Of a DNA stretch of 64,000 bases, positions 1 to 10,231 are shown piece after piece; the first letter of the stretch is position 1, and each line of letters starts with the position of its first letter. This DNA comes from Gordonia spumicola (lineage in GTDB: Bacteria > Actinomycetota > Actinomycetes > Mycobacteriales > Mycobacteriaceae). The notes beneath the pieces were generated by a model. The model saw nothing but the letters and a program-made list of their open reading frames with translations, searched no databases and was not told where the DNA came from. The stretch is from NCBI RefSeq assembly GCF_009932475.1, contig NZ_BJOV01000003.1, positions 186,001 to 250,000 of the forward strand, read 5' to 3'. The position numbers and the translations under genes were made by a program.

Positions 1-93
1 GACCGCTCCGGCGCCGACGGTTGCGGCGACGGCGGCCAGCGCGAAGCGGACGCGGAGGGACGTGGACTGATTGATTCTCGTGAAAGCAGACAA
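1..93 (-). CDS. rpfB: Probable resuscitation-promoting factor RpfB, N-terminal fragment (runs off window)
   Basis: Only 31 codons are visible. A TTG start has an AGGA Shine-Dalgarno about 9 nt upstream and follows an in-frame TGA. The translation begins M-S-A-F-T-R-I-N-Q and continues into a hydrophobic, Ala/Val-rich run preceded by arginines, which fits a signal peptide or N-terminal anchor. The gene lies 58 bp downstream of tatD on the same strand, the position rpfB holds in mycobacteria. The catalytic Rpf domain lies outside the window, so the name rests on position and the signal-like start. RpfB is a secreted peptidoglycan-cleaving enzyme; any other exported protein remains possible. Confidence 0.45.
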   Translation of the reverse strand, partial: MSAFTRINQSTSLRVRFALAAVAATVGAGAV

Positions 94-151
94 GCTAATT
101 CATCCTGACGGGTGATTCTTCGATCACGATACGGTAACGAACAGACTGTCG

Positions 152-1003
152 TTAGCGCAACGGTAGCGAGTAGGCCCGCCGCGCGTTCGCGCCGAGGATC
201 GCCGCCATGTCCGCGTCGCCGAGACCCTTCACCGCCGCCAGCGCCCGCGCCGTGTACGGGACGCAATACGACTGATTCGGCTGGCCACGGTAGGGATGCG
301 GGGTCAGGAAGGGCGCGTCCGTCTCCACCAACATCAGCTCTGGCGGGGTGATGTGCGCGGCCTCACGCAACTCGTCCGAGTTGGCGAACGTCACCGTCCC
401 CGAGAAGCTCAGGTAGTAGCCGCGGTCGACGCATTCGTCCGCGACGTGACGGTCACCGGAGAAGCAGTGCATCACCACGGTGTCCGGGCTTCCCTCCGCC
501 TTCAGCACGTCGAGGAGGTCCCGATCGGCGTCCCTGTTGTGGATCATCAACGCCTTGCCGGTCCGCTTCGCGAGGTCGATGTGCCACGCGAAGACGTCGC
601 GCTGCGTCGACGGATCGGCGCAGTCGTCCGAGCGGGTGGTCCAGTAGTAGTCGAGGCCCGTCTCGCCGACCGCGACCACCCGCGGCTCGGTCAGCATCTG
701 CTCCAATTCGGCACGCGTCTCGTCGGTCAGGTCACCCGCGTGCGTCGGATGCAGCCCGACCGCGGCGAACGCCCTGCAATCCCACCGCGCGGCCTCGACG
801 GCCCACCGGGCGTCGACCATGTCGTCGGCGACGGTCACCACATGCGTGACGCCCACCGACTCCGCGTGGTCGAGGATCTCCTTGACGGCCTCCGGCGTCC
901 GACCGCCGCACGCGGCGAGATGCGTGTGCGCATCGATCAGCCCGGGCAGCGGGGCCGGGTCGGGCGGAGGAAGTCGACGCCTGTCCTTCTTGCTTGAACT
1001 CAC
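152..1003 (-). CDS. tatD: TatD family metal-dependent deoxyribonuclease/hydrolase
   Basis: 283 residues, normal TatD length. The N-terminal metal motif is I-D-A-H-T-H-L (His26/His28). It is followed by the conserved VAVGETGLDYYW glutamate region, a histidine in LMIHNRDAD, a histidine in VMHCFSGD and the final aspartate in VETDAPFLTP. These are the divalent-metal ligands of the TIM-barrel TatD nucleases, which act as 3'-5' exonucleases and are linked to DNA repair. The GTG start gives an N-terminus of SSSKKDRRR and fits the usual length. The open frame continues upstream but reads as the antisense of the amidohydrolase gene. metG lies about 5 kb away, as loosely in mycobacteria. Confidence 0.9.
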   Translation of the reverse strand: MSSSKKDRRRLPPPDPAPLPGLIDAHTHLAACGGRTPEAVKEILDHAESVGVTHVVTVADDMVDARWAVEAARWDCRAFAAVGLHPTHAGDLTDETRAELEQMLTEPRVVAVGETGLDYYWTTRSDDCADPSTQRDVFAWHIDLAKRTGKALMIHNRDADRDLLDVLKAEGSPDTVVMHCFSGDRHVADECVDRGYYLSFSGTVTFANSDELREAAHITPPELMLVETDAPFLTPHPYRGQPNQSYCVPYTARALAAVKGLGDADMAAILGANARRAYSLPLR

Positions 1004-1074
1004 AGCACCACTGTGCCCGATACGACGGCGACGCTCGCGCCGCCCACCCGAATGACCCGTGAACGCGCAGTCCC

Positions 1075-2820
1075 TCATCGAGCCCGCAGGAACGAGCCGG
1101 TGCGACGCGAACCGAGCGTCGGCAGCGGCACACCGTCGCGGACCACCGGCACACCGCCGACGAGGACTGCGGCGACGGTGGCGTCGTTGCGGTTCACCAT
1201 GCGCGACAGCCCGTCGTATTCGGGGACGGGGCTTTCGGCGTATTCGTCGAGAGAGTCGTCCAACCGTTCCGGATCGAGCACGAGGAGGTCCGCGCGGTCG
1301 CCGACCCGCAGGCGTCCGACGTCGAGGCCGTACCAGTCGGCGAGCTCGCCCGTCAGACGGTGCACGGCGTGTTCGACGGTCATGAACGGCGTTCCGGCGC
1401 GGTCGGCGTCGCGCACCCGGCGCAGCAGTCGGAGCCCGAAGTTGTAGAACGCCATGTTCCGCAGGTGCGCGCCCGCGTCGGAGAAGCCGAGCTGGACGCC
1501 GGGGTCGGACGCGAACGTGTTCAGCACCCGCGGGCGATGGTTGGAGATGGTGGTGCGCCACCGCACCTTCGAGCCGTGCTCGACGACGAGGTCGAGGAAC
1601 GCGTCCACCGGGTGCAGTCCGCCGCGGTCGAGGCCGACCTGGCCGAACGTCTTGCCGATGACGGTGTCGTCGGGGCATTCGACGATCTCGGCGTCGAAGA
1701 AGTCGCGGTGCCAGACGCGCGGGCCGTACTTCTTGTCGTAGTCCTTGCGGAATCGTCGCCGGTACGCCTCGTCCTGCAGCAGCGCGGCGCGCTGCTCCAT
1801 CCGGTTCGACAGGTCGAGCGCCGCCGCACCCGACCCGAACTCCTCGAACACGGGCAGGTCGATGCCGTCGGAGTACACCTCGAACGGGACCGGCAGATGC
1901 TGCCAGCGGAAGTCGCCGCCGAGCCCGTTGACGATCTTCGCGAGCAGCGGGAACACGAGCGAGACCGCGGGGATGGCCTTCACGTCGGCGGCCGACAACA
2001 GGCTCACCTTGAGGGGGTTCCGGAACAGGCCGACGCTGCTGAGCGCCATCGACACCATCGACTGCGGGCGGCCGACGTCCGGCCCGCCCTGCAGGGCGCG
2101 CCCGCGGCTCCGCAAGATCCGGTTGAGTCGGCGCCGTTCCCGACTCGTGGCGTAGGTCGACGGGAGCGTCCGCGAACGGCACACGTCGCCGTCGAGCTTG
2201 TCGAAGAGCAGCTGCTGCGACGACATGCCGACGAACCCCGCGTCCAACGCCTCGGTGAGCGCGTCCTCCATCGCCGCCAGTTCGGCCGGACTGGGCGTCA
2301 CGTCGTCGCGGGTGGCCCGGTCCAAACCCATCTGAGCTGCACGGATGTCGGAGTGACCGATGAAGGCGGCGACATTCGGACCGAGCGGCAGCGCCTCCAA
2401 GGCTGCCGCGTACTCGGCGGCCGACGTCCACGTCCGACACTGTTCGAGGGTCTCGACGACGTGTCTGCGCGGGATGGCCTCGACACGGCCGAACAGGTCG
2501 CCGGCGTCCGACGCGCTCGCATGCACGGTCGAGAGGGAACAGGACCCGACCAGGATCGACGTGACGCCGTGGCGGACCGACTCGGTCAGGCCCGGGCTCA
2601 CCAGCACCTCGACGTCGTAGTGCGTGTGGATGTCGACCATGCCGGGCATCACCCATTTGCCCGCGGCGTCGACGACCTCCGGGCACCCGTCCTCGTCGAG
2701 CGCCTCGAGTGCGACGACCCAGACCCGGCCGTCGCGGATTCCGAGGTGCCGCGGGCGGGCCGGTTCACCGGTGCCGTCGAACCAGAGTCCGTTCTTCACG
2801 ATCACATCGAAAGCGGTCAT
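1075..2820 (-). CDS. Amidohydrolase, N-acyl-D-amino-acid deacylase-like
   Basis: 581 residues starting at ATG. The amidohydrolase-3/D-aminoacylase pattern is clear: an N-terminal beta-sandwich strand set (FDVIVKNGLWFDGTG), then PGMVDIHTHYDVE with the metal-binding HTH at about residues 65-67, and LTESVRHGVTSILVGSCS after it. Near the C-terminus, LGFSDAGAHLRNM carries the conserved catalytic-site aspartate, followed by the closing sandwich (VGDRADLLVLDPERL). Members hydrolyse N-acyl-D-amino acids or related cyclic amides with zinc. The substrate cannot be read from the sequence. It sits 71 bp upstream of tatD on the same strand and may share a transcript. Confidence 0.8.
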   Translation of the reverse strand: MTAFDVIVKNGLWFDGTGEPARPRHLGIRDGRVWVVALEALDEDGCPEVVDAAGKWVMPGMVDIHTHYDVEVLVSPGLTESVRHGVTSILVGSCSLSTVHASASDAGDLFGRVEAIPRRHVVETLEQCRTWTSAAEYAAALEALPLGPNVAAFIGHSDIRAAQMGLDRATRDDVTPSPAELAAMEDALTEALDAGFVGMSSQQLLFDKLDGDVCRSRTLPSTYATSRERRRLNRILRSRGRALQGGPDVGRPQSMVSMALSSVGLFRNPLKVSLLSAADVKAIPAVSLVFPLLAKIVNGLGGDFRWQHLPVPFEVYSDGIDLPVFEEFGSGAAALDLSNRMEQRAALLQDEAYRRRFRKDYDKKYGPRVWHRDFFDAEIVECPDDTVIGKTFGQVGLDRGGLHPVDAFLDLVVEHGSKVRWRTTISNHRPRVLNTFASDPGVQLGFSDAGAHLRNMAFYNFGLRLLRRVRDADRAGTPFMTVEHAVHRLTGELADWYGLDVGRLRVGDRADLLVLDPERLDDSLDEYAESPVPEYDGLSRMVNRNDATVAAVLVGGVPVVRDGVPLPTLGSRRTGSFLRAR

Positions 2821-3013
2821 GGGATCACCACCGCCCGTCCGTCGACGTCACCTGGACTGCCCTCATCAGAGACCTCCCGACCGCGATGTTGTGTGACGCA
2901 GCTCATGTTCCTCACGAGTGCAATCGCGCGTCAACCGTCCGGCACTCGCGTGGCACGGATCGTCGCCCGCCGGTCGCCGGGCGGAGTCGCCGCGCGCCGG
3001 GTAGCGTTGGCTC

Positions 3014-3712
3014 ATGCTGGGACTCCCCGCCGACGTCACCGTCGCCCTCTTCGACCTCGACGGCGTGCTGACGAACACGGCCGCCGTCCACCAAGCCGCA
3101 TGGAAGGCCGCGTTCGACGCCTTCCTCACCGAACGCGGCGACGCGTCGGGGCCGTTCACCGAACGCGACTACCTCGACTACGTCGACGGCCGCCCCCGGT
3201 TGGACGGAGTCCGGAGCTTCCTGTCCTCTCGTGGCATCACCGTCGACGACGCCACCGCGAACCGCGTCGCCGGGGGCAAAAACGACGCGTTCCTCGCCGT
3301 CCTCGACCGGGACGGGGTGACGGCGTATCCCGGTTCGGTTAGCTATCTGCAGGCCGCGCGCGACGCCGGGCTGCGGATCGCGGTCGTCACGTCGTCGAAG
3401 AACGGCGCCCGCGTCCTCGACACCGCGGGACTCTCGGGTTTCGTCGAGCAGCGGGTGGACGGGAACACGATCGTCGACGAGGGCTTGCGCGGCAAACCCG
3501 CACCCGACTCGTACCTGCGCGGCGCGGAGCTCATGGGTGTGCCGCCCGCCCAGGCGGCCGTCTTCGAAGACGCGATCTCCGGCGTCGCCGCGGGCCATGC
3601 CGGCGTGTTCGGCTACGTCGTCGGCATCGACAGGGTCGGCGGCGATCAGGCGCTGCGGATGCGCGCGGCCGGAGCGTCGATCGTCGTCACCGACCTCGAC
3701 GAACTCCTGTAG
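3014..3712 (+). CDS. Beta-phosphoglucomutase-family HAD hydrolase
   Basis: 232 residues. HAD motif I is F-D-L-D-G-V-L-T with nucleophile Asp14 and acid/base Asp16. Motif II is the threonine/serine of VTSSKNG, motif III the lysine in GLRGKPAPDSYL, and motif IV VFEDAISGVAAGHAG. The cap begins right after motif I (NTAAVHQAAWKAAFD), as in beta-phosphoglucomutases. The next gene is a GH65 phosphorylase 10 bp downstream. Together they would convert a disaccharide plus phosphate to beta-glucose-1-phosphate and then glucose-6-phosphate. The same pairing occurs in M. tuberculosis (Rv3400-Rv3401, from memory). Phosphatase activity instead of mutase activity cannot be excluded. Confidence 0.85.
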   Translation: MLGLPADVTVALFDLDGVLTNTAAVHQAAWKAAFDAFLTERGDASGPFTERDYLDYVDGRPRLDGVRSFLSSRGITVDDATANRVAGGKNDAFLAVLDRDGVTAYPGSVSYLQAARDAGLRIAVVTSSKNGARVLDTAGLSGFVEQRVDGNTIVDEGLRGKPAPDSYLRGAELMGVPPAQAAVFEDAISGVAAGHAGVFGYVVGIDRVGGDQALRMRAAGASIVVTDLDELL

Positions 3713-3722
3713 AGAGGACATC

Positions 3723-6170
3723 GTGATCGAATCGAATGCGGGCGGACTCGCCCACACCACGCACGGCGACACCTCCAGCCACCCGGACACGCTGCATGTG
3801 CCCACCCACGGCACCCGCCCCGATCACGGGTTCGACGTGCACCCGTGGGAACTGCGGTGGCGCGGGTTCGACATCGACACCATCGGCCGCACCGAGGCGC
3901 TGTTCGCCTTGTCGAACGGCCACATCGGGTTGCGCGGCACCTTCGAGGAAGGCGAGCCCGTCGACCTGCCGGGCACGTACCTGAACGGCTTCTACGAACT
4001 GCGCGACCTGCCGTACGCCGAGTCCGGTTACGGCTACCCTGAGTCGGGGCAGACCGTCGTCAACGTGACCGACGGAAAGATCATCAGGCTGCTCGTCGAG
4101 GACGAGCCGATGGATCTGCGGTACGGCAGCACCGTCGAACACGAGCGGGTCCTCGACTTCCGGACCGGCACCCTTCGCCGCGAGACCCTGTGGACCTCAC
4201 CCACCGGCCGGACCGTGCGGATCACGTCGGAGCGGCTGGTGTCGTTCACCAAACGCACCGTCGCAGCCATCCGCTACGAGGTGGAGCCCGTCGGCGAGGA
4301 CATGAAGCTCGTCCTGCAGTCCGACCTGTTGGCGAACGAACCGATGGGCGGCCCCGGCGGGCAGTCGGCGGCCGACGATCCGCGTCTGGCCGCGGCGTTG
4401 GACGCTCCGCTCATCGCCGACCTCGCCGACAGCGAGGACTATTCGGCGGTTCTCGTCCACCACACACGCCAGTCTGCGTTGACTGTCGCCGCGGCGATGG
4501 ACCACGAGTTGGAGCTGCCCGGCACCGGCGACACCTCGATCCGCGCCGACGGCGACCTCGCCCGCCTGACCGTCGCCGCGACCGTCCCGCAAGGGTCCAA
4601 GATCGTGCTCACCAAGTTCCTCGGCTACGGCTGGTCGGCGCGCCGGAGCGTGCCTGCCCTCCGCGCCCAGGTGGACGCCGCCCTGGCGATGGCCCGCGAG
4701 ACCGGGTGGGAGGCTCTCAAAGCAGAGCAGGCCGCCTATCTCGACGACTTCTGGCGCGACGCCGACGTCGAGCTCGACGGCGACGCGGAGATGCAGCAGG
4801 CGGTGCGGTTCTCCCTGTTCCACGTCCTGCAGGCCGGTGCACGTGGGCAGTCGCGCGCGATCCCGGCGAAGGGGCTGACCGGGCCGGGCTACGACGGCCA
4901 CACGTTCTGGGACACCGAGACGTTCATCATGCCGATGCTCACCTACACCGTCCCGGCCGCGGCCGGGGAGGAACTGCGGTGGCGGCACGGGACGATGGAC
5001 AAGGCGAAGGCCCGGGCGACCGAGCTCGGCGAGTCGGGCGCTATGTTCCCGTGGCGATCGATCAACGGCGACGAGTGTTCGGGCTACTGGCCCGCCGGAA
5101 CGGCCGGGGTCCACGTGTCGGCCGACATCGCGAACGCCACCGCCAAGTACATCCGCGCCACCGGCGACGAGGCGTTCGAGATCGAGTGCGGCGTCGAGCT
5201 GCTCGTCGAGATCGCGCGCTTCTTCACGGGCCTCGGTCACCACGACGCGAACGGCAAGTTCCGCATCGACGGCATCACCGGCCCCGACGAGTACACGGCG
5301 ATCGTCAACAACAACGTATTCACCAACCTCGCCGCTCAGCAGGCACTGCGCGACGCCGTCACGTCCGCCGGTCGTCACCCGACGGTGGCTCGCGATCTCG
5401 GCGTCACCCCGGCCGAGACGGCGCTGTGGACGTCGTGCGCCGACGACATGACGATCCCGTACGACGACGCGCTGGGCGTGCACCAGCAGTCGGAGGCGTT
5501 CACGCTGCTCGCGCCGTGGGATTTCGAACGCTCCCGCGGCAAGTACCCGCTGCTGCTGAACTACCCGTACTACGACCTGTACCGCAAGCAGGTCGTGAAG
5601 CAGGCCGACCTCGTCTTCGCCATGTACCTGTTCGGCGACAGGTTCACGCCCGAGCAGAAGCTGAAGAACTTCGACTACTACTACCCGATCACCGTGCGCG
5701 ACTCGTCGCTGTCGGCGTGCTGCGAGGCGGTGACGGCCGCCGAGGTCGGATACCTCGACTTGGCGTACGACCTGATGAGCGAGTCGGTGTTCACCGACCT
5801 GCACGATCTGCACAGCAACGTGTCGTCGGGGCTGCACATAGCGGCGTTGGCCGGGGCGTGGACCGACTGCGTCGCCGGGTTCGGCGGCATGCGCGACTTC
5901 GACGGCTCGATCACGTTCGCGCCGCGTCTGCCCCGGCAACTCACGTACATGAGCTTCCGCATGGTGGTCCGGGAGTCGCGGATCGTCGTCGCCGTCGACG
6001 CCGACTCGGCGACGTACCGGCTGTTGTCCGGCCCGACCATCGAACTGGCTCACCACGGGCAGTCGTTCGTGCTCGGCGATGCACCTGTCCGGATGGACGT
6101 TCCGACGCCGACGCCGACCCAGCCTCCGGCCGCGCCTCCCGGCTGCGAGCCGTACCGCCGCTCCCTCTGA
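3723..6170 (+). CDS. Glycoside hydrolase family 65 disaccharide phosphorylase (maltose/trehalose/kojibiose type)
   Basis: 815 residues. The GTG start was chosen because AGAGAGG lies just upstream and the start follows the stop of the HAD gene. An N-terminal beta-sandwich ([31 protein letters not shown]) is followed by the (alpha/alpha)6 barrel with [33 protein letters not shown] and the catalytic acid Glu in [29 protein letters not shown] and [13 protein letters not shown] are the conserved phosphate-binding and late barrel segments. GH65 enzymes phosphorolyse alpha-glucosides with inversion, giving beta-glucose-1-phosphate, which the upstream mutase can use. The disaccharide is not predictable here; trehalose or maltose are the usual choices in this phylum. 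Confidence 0.85.
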   Translation: MIESNAGGLAHTTHGDTSSHPDTLHVPTHGTRPDHGFDVHPWELRWRGFDIDTIGRTEALFALSNGHIGLRGTFEEGEPVDLPGTYLNGFYELRDLPYAESGYGYPESGQTVVNVTDGKIIRLLVEDEPMDLRYGSTVEHERVLDFRTGTLRRETLWTSPTGRTVRITSERLVSFTKRTVAAIRYEVEPVGEDMKLVLQSDLLANEPMGGPGGQSAADDPRLAAALDAPLIADLADSEDYSAVLVHHTRQSALTVAAAMDHELELPGTGDTSIRADGDLARLTVAATVPQGSKIVLTKFLGYGWSARRSVPALRAQVDAALAMARETGWEALKAEQAAYLDDFWRDADVELDGDAEMQQAVRFSLFHVLQAGARGQSRAIPAKGLTGPGYDGHTFWDTETFIMPMLTYTVPAAAGEELRWRHGTMDKAKARATELGESGAMFPWRSINGDECSGYWPAGTAGVHVSADIANATAKYIRATGDEAFEIECGVELLVEIARFFTGLGHHDANGKFRIDGITGPDEYTAIVNNNVFTNLAAQQALRDAVTSAGRHPTVARDLGVTPAETALWTSCADDMTIPYDDALGVHQQSEAFTLLAPWDFERSRGKYPLLLNYPYYDLYRKQVVKQADLVFAMYLFGDRFTPEQKLKNFDYYYPITVRDSSLSACCEAVTAAEVGYLDLAYDLMSESVFTDLHDLHSNVSSGLHIAALAGAWTDCVAGFGGMRDFDGSITFAPRLPRQLTYMSFRMVVRESRIVVAVDADSATYRLLSGPTIELAHHGQSFVLGDAPVRMDVPTPTPTQPPAAPPGCEPYRRSL

Positions 6171-6201
6171 CTCACCGGTGACCAGTACAATCAGCGACAT
6201 T

Positions 6202-7758
6202 ATGTCGAGTGATTCCTTTGGCGCGTCGACGCCGTACTACATCACCACCGCGATCGCGTACCCGAACGGAGCCCCGCACATCGGGCACGCCTACGAGTTC
6301 ATCTCGGCGGACGCGCTCGCCCGGTTCAAGGCGCTCGACGGGTTCGACGTCCGGTTCCAGTCGGGCACCGACGAGCACGGCCAGAAGATGCAGCAGACGG
6401 CGGAGAAGGAAGGCGTCTCCACCGCCGAGCTCGCCAAGACCAACTCGGACCGGTTCGAGGCCCTGCACACCGCGCTCGGCACCGACCTGAGCCGGTTCAT
6501 CCGCACCACCGACGCCGATCACCACCGGGCGTCGGAGGAGATCTGGAAGCGGATGGAGGCTGCGGGCGACATCTACCTCGACTCGTACGCCGGCTGGTAC
6601 GACGTCCGCGACGAGGCGTTCTTCACCGAGGACGAGACCAGCGTCAACGACGCCGGCGAGCGCATCGCGACCGAGAACGGCCACGTCCTGACGTGGACGG
6701 AGGAGCAGACGTACTTCTTCCGGCTGTCGAAGTACACCGAGCCGCTGTTGGAGTTCTACCGCGACAATCCGTCGTTCATGGGACCCGATTCGCGCCGCAA
6801 CGAGGTCGTCAAGTTCGTCGAGGGCGGACTGAAGAACTTGTCGATCTCGCGCACCACGTTCGACTGGGGTGTCAAGGTCCCCGGAGCCGACGGTCACGTC
6901 ATGTACGTGTGGGTCGACGCCCTCACCAACTACCTGACCGGTGTCGGTTTCCCCGACGATCGGGCGACGCTCGACCGTTACTGGCCCGCCGATCTGCACG
7001 TCATCGGCAAGGACATCATCCGGTTCCACTGCGTGTACTGGCCCGCGTTCCTCATGTCGGCGGGCATCCCCACGCCCAAGCGGGTCTTCGCGCACGGGTT
7101 CCTGTTCAACAAGGGCGAGAAGATGAGCAAGTCGGTCGGCAACGTCGTCGACCCGCACTCGCTGATCGCCGAGTTCGGTCTCGACCCGGTCCGCTACTTC
7201 TTCCTGCGCGAGGTGTCCTACGGGCAGGACGGTTCGTATTCGGCCGAGGCGATCGTCTCGCGCAAGAACGCCGATCTCGCCAATGAGTTCGGCAATCTCG
7301 CACAGCGCAGCCTGTCGATGATCGGCAAGTACTTCGAGTCGGTCGTCCCAGAGCCGGGCGAGTTCACCGTCGACGACCGTGCGCTCCTCGACGCCGCCGA
7401 CGCGCTGCTCGAGCGGGTCCGCGGACACTTCGATGTGCAGGCGATCCATCTCGGGCTGGAGGCCCTGTGGTCGGTGCTGGCCGACGCGAATCGGTACATC
7501 TCGGCGCAGGAGCCCTGGAAGCTGGCGAAGACCGACCTGCACCGCACCGGAACCGTCCTGTACGTCTGCGCCGAGGTGGTACGCATCGTGTCGCTGCTCG
7601 CGCAGCCGGTGATGCCGTCGTCGACGTCCAGACTGCTCGACCTGTTGGCCGTCGACGCGGATCCGGAGGCCCGTACGTTCGCCGCCGTGTCCACGCGGAC
7701 AGTTCCCGGCGTCACCTTGCCGAAGCCGACCCCGGTGTTCCCCCGCCACGAGGTATGA
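6202..7758 (+). CDS. metG: Methionine--tRNA ligase
   Basis: 518 residues. Class I signature PHIGHAYE near residue 27 and the activation loop [15 protein letters not shown] at about residue 310 identify the enzyme. [14 protein letters not shown] and [15 protein letters not shown] are methionyl-specific segments. It charges initiator and elongator tRNA-Met in the cytoplasm. There is no C-terminal EMAP/tRNA-binding appendage, as in mycobacterial MetS. The ATG at MSSDSFG gives the normal N-terminus just before [12 protein letters not shown]; the open frame reaches further upstream only through unlikely sequence. Its last codons overlap the start of pabB (ATGA). Confidence 0.95.
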   Translation: MSSDSFGASTPYYITTAIAYPNGAPHIGHAYEFISADALARFKALDGFDVRFQSGTDEHGQKMQQTAEKEGVSTAELAKTNSDRFEALHTALGTDLSRFIRTTDADHHRASEEIWKRMEAAGDIYLDSYAGWYDVRDEAFFTEDETSVNDAGERIATENGHVLTWTEEQTYFFRLSKYTEPLLEFYRDNPSFMGPDSRRNEVVKFVEGGLKNLSISRTTFDWGVKVPGADGHVMYVWVDALTNYLTGVGFPDDRATLDRYWPADLHVIGKDIIRFHCVYWPAFLMSAGIPTPKRVFAHGFLFNKGEKMSKSVGNVVDPHSLIAEFGLDPVRYFFLREVSYGQDGSYSAEAIVSRKNADLANEFGNLAQRSLSMIGKYFESVVPEPGEFTVDDRALLDAADALLERVRGHFDVQAIHLGLEALWSVLADANRYISAQEPWKLAKTDLHRTGTVLYVCAEVVRIVSLLAQPVMPSSTSRLLDLLAVDADPEARTFAAVSTRTVPGVTLPKPTPVFPRHEV

Positions 7759-8888
7759 CGGCGCTCGACGTCGTCCGTGCGCTGGCTGCGCGGGCGACGG
7801 TCGACGGGCTGCCGCATCCTGCCGCGTTGGTCGGCGACTGGGCCGACGCCGACGCGGTGATCGCCCCGTCGGTGGCGTTGCGCGAGGGTATCGGCGTCCC
7901 CGATCGGCCCGACAGGTTCTGGTTCGGCGCATACGATTTCGCGCGTCCCGGTGAGCCTGGACGAGTGGTCGGCGGATTCTCCGACGGCGTCCTCCTTCTG
8001 CGCGGCGGCGAGTGGGCGTGGGAATCGGTCGACGACTCCCCCTGTCCCCAGTGGGTTCTCGACTGCCTCGACGCCCCGGGCCCGGTCCGCGAGTGGGCCG
8101 CGGAGTGGACGCCGCCCGCGAAGGCCCCGCATGTCCACGCGGTGGAGCAGTGTCTCGACGCCATCCGTGCCGGTGAGGTGTATCAAGCGTGTGTGTGCAC
8201 GCAGTTCACCGGCCGGTTGGACGGTTCGCCGCTCGACTTCTTCTGCGACGTCGCCGCGGCCACCAGGCCCGCGAAGGCCGCGTGGCTGACCGGGTCGTGG
8301 GGATCGGTCGCCAGTTTCAGCCCCGAGTCGTTCCTGAACCGGCGAGGCCGGGTGGTCACGTCGTCGCCGATCAAGGGCACGGTTCCGGTGAGCGCGGACC
8401 CGTCGGCGCTGCTCTCCTCGACGAAGGACGTCGCGGAGAACGTGATGATCGTCGACCTGGTCCGCAACGACCTCGGGCGGGTGGCCGACGTCGGGTCGGT
8501 GGACGTGCCGGACCTGTTGACCGTCGTGGCCGCCCCCGGCGTCTGGCATCTGGTGTCGACGGTCCGGGCGACGCTGCGCGCCGATGTCGGCAACTCCGCG
8601 CTGCTCGACGCGACGTTCCCTCCCGCCTCCGTGACGGGTACACCGAAGATCCGGGCCGCCGATCTTCTCGCGGAGTGGGAGGCGAACGATCGCGGCGTCT
8701 ACTGCGGCGCAGTCGGCGTAGCCGGGCCTGGCGGTCTCCTCGACCTGTCGGTCGCGATCCGCACGGTCACCGTGTCGCCGTCGGGCGATCTGACGCTCGG
8801 CGTCGGCGGCGGCATCACCATCGACTCCGACCCCGACGCCGAATGGCAGGAGTGCCTCGACAAAGCAGCGTCGATCGTCTCTCGCTGA
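7755..8888 (+). CDS. pabB: Chorismate-binding enzyme, aminodeoxychorismate synthase component I-like
   Basis: 377 residues, translationally coupled to metG through an ATGA overlap. Chorismate-binding motifs are present: [41 protein letters not shown], the [14 protein letters not shown] segment and [22 protein letters not shown], ending in [16 protein letters not shown]. The SPIKGT form (not PIAGT) is typical of PabB, which makes 4-amino-4-deoxychorismate for folate synthesis with a separate glutaminase. The N-terminal third is shorter and more divergent than in anthranilate synthase. The metG-pabB adjacency is shared with mycobacteria. Confidence 0.85.
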   Translation: MTALDVVRALAARATVDGLPHPAALVGDWADADAVIAPSVALREGIGVPDRPDRFWFGAYDFARPGEPGRVVGGFSDGVLLLRGGEWAWESVDDSPCPQWVLDCLDAPGPVREWAAEWTPPAKAPHVHAVEQCLDAIRAGEVYQACVCTQFTGRLDGSPLDFFCDVAAATRPAKAAWLTGSWGSVASFSPESFLNRRGRVVTSSPIKGTVPVSADPSALLSSTKDVAENVMIVDLVRNDLGRVADVGSVDVPDLLTVVAAPGVWHLVSTVRATLRADVGNSALLDATFPPASVTGTPKIRAADLLAEWEANDRGVYCGAVGVAGPGGLLDLSVAIRTVTVSPSGDLTLGVGGGITIDSDPDAEWQECLDKAASIVSR

Positions 8889-8920
8889 CCGACAGCTGCC
8901 CCGACCCCGAGTGCCGCCCC

Positions 8921-10231
8921 TCACGCCGCCGCGTCGGCGTGGCTGGTCAGCGTTCTCCTTGCGTGTGACCGGATCGGCCGGGTGCCTCCGGGTTCGATGA
9001 ACCACGGGTGCCCGTCGTCGCCGAGAACGATCTCCCAGCCACTGTTGTGAATCAGCGTGTGATGCATCCGGCACAGCAGCACCCCGTTCACTGCGGAGGT
9101 CTCGCCACCCTCCGACCAGGGAACGATGTGGTGAGCATCGGTCCAGGAGACCGGCCGCCCGCACCCGGGGAACGCACACCCGCAGTCCCTGGCAGCCAGC
9201 GCCTTCCGGATTCCCGGAGTCATCAACCGGTGCTCCCGGCCGACATTGAGCGGGACACCTTCACCGTCTACGACGACCGCCGAGACCGCTGACGAGCAGA
9301 GCGCGAGCCCTACCGTCGCCGACCCGACCGGCCCGGTGAACCCGAGCCGGGCGACCCCGTCACCACCGGTACCGACGGTCGGGACGATCAGCGACACGTG
9401 CGGCAACACACCGCCGCTCGTCGGACGTTCCGATCCCGCCAGGTACGTGCGGACGATCTGCCCGAGAGCGTCGGCCCGCCGCTGGGCGGTGGACCGCGGA
9501 TCCCTCGACCCGTCGGGTTGCGGTACCGGCCGCATCAGCGGGTCGAGCGCCGCGGACAGTTCTTCCCCGGTCAGCGCATCGAGGCTGATCGAGGAGACTG
9601 TGTGGCCCTCGTCGTCCGAGGTCAGGGTCATTTCGTTCAACTCCGAGTTCTCTGACGCCGGGATTGCTGCCGGATCGTCGGACTCGGCCGCCAGACGGAT
9701 TCCCTCGGCCTTGGCTGCTGCTTTCACCTCACCCGGTGTGGAGTTGAGCAGGAGCTTGCGGGCAAGGACCTGCTTCTCCGCGTTGTCGAGCGGGACACGC
9801 TTGTCGACAGCGGCGACGCCTCGTCCGACCTCATCGGCCATCTCCGGCGAGAGGTGGCCGTCCCGCATCCCTCGGGCCACCGAATCGAGCCTCTCGGCGT
9901 GGCGGCCGTTGCGTACCGTACGGTGCGCAACGGCCGGGGCGACGCCGATCTCCATCAACAACGACGGCATCGACAATCGTTTGCGGACCGGGATCCCGAC
10001 CCGATCAGCGGCCCTGACCAACAACGCCTGAGCGCCGGCCAGGACGTTCTGGGCCCGGGCGACCTCGACTATCGCCGACAGGATGTCGGCGTCGTCGAAC
10101 CCGACCCGTGAGGCCCGGTCGAGCAGGCACGCCAGGCGAGGTGAGTCGTCGGACTCGGCCTCGGCGGTGGTGGCTGGTGCGAGTTCATCGACCAGGTGGT
10201 CGGTGAACTCGCGGATAGTGGTCGCGAACAT
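8921..10231 (-). CDS. DUF222/HNH endonuclease domain protein (13E12 repeat family)
   Basis: 436 residues from the ATG at MFATTIREF, chosen because GGAGGGGG lies 5-6 nt upstream; an earlier in-frame ATG lacks a site. An N-terminal all-helical DUF222 domain covers roughly residues 10-290. A C-terminal HNH nuclease domain follows: CGCAFPGCGRPVSWTDAHHIVPWSEGGETSAVNGVLLCRMHHTLIH, containing the zinc CxxC pair, catalytic DAHH and the final HH. Such 13E12 proteins are present in many dispersed copies in Mycobacteriales and behave like mobile or self-spreading elements; their role is not established. It is an insertion between pabB and rsmI relative to the mycobacterial order, next to decayed genes. 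Confidence 0.85.
   Translation of the reverse strand: MFATTIREFTDHLVDELAPATTAEAESDDSPRLACLLDRASRVGFDDADILSAIVEVARAQNVLAGAQALLVRAADRVGIPVRKRLSMPSLLMEIGVAPAVAHRTVRNGRHAERLDSVARGMRDGHLSPEMADEVGRGVAAVDKRVPLDNAEKQVLARKLLLNSTPGEVKAAAKAEGIRLAAESDDPAAIPASENSELNEMTLTSDDEGHTVSSISLDALTGEELSAALDPLMRPVPQPDGSRDPRSTAQRRADALGQIVRTYLAGSERPTSGGVLPHVSLIVPTVGTGGDGVARLGFTGPVGSATVGLALCSSAVSAVVVDGEGVPLNVGREHRLMTPGIRKALAARDCGCAFPGCGRPVSWTDAHHIVPWSEGGETSAVNGVLLCRMHHTLIHNSGWEIVLGDDGHPWFIEPGGTRPIRSHARRTLTSHADAAA

Noticed and set aside
1360-3342. Long plus-strand open frame opposite the amidohydrolase gene
   Set aside because: Arg-rich, no family motif, and it ends inside the HAD gene in another frame. It is an antisense shadow of a GC-rich gene.
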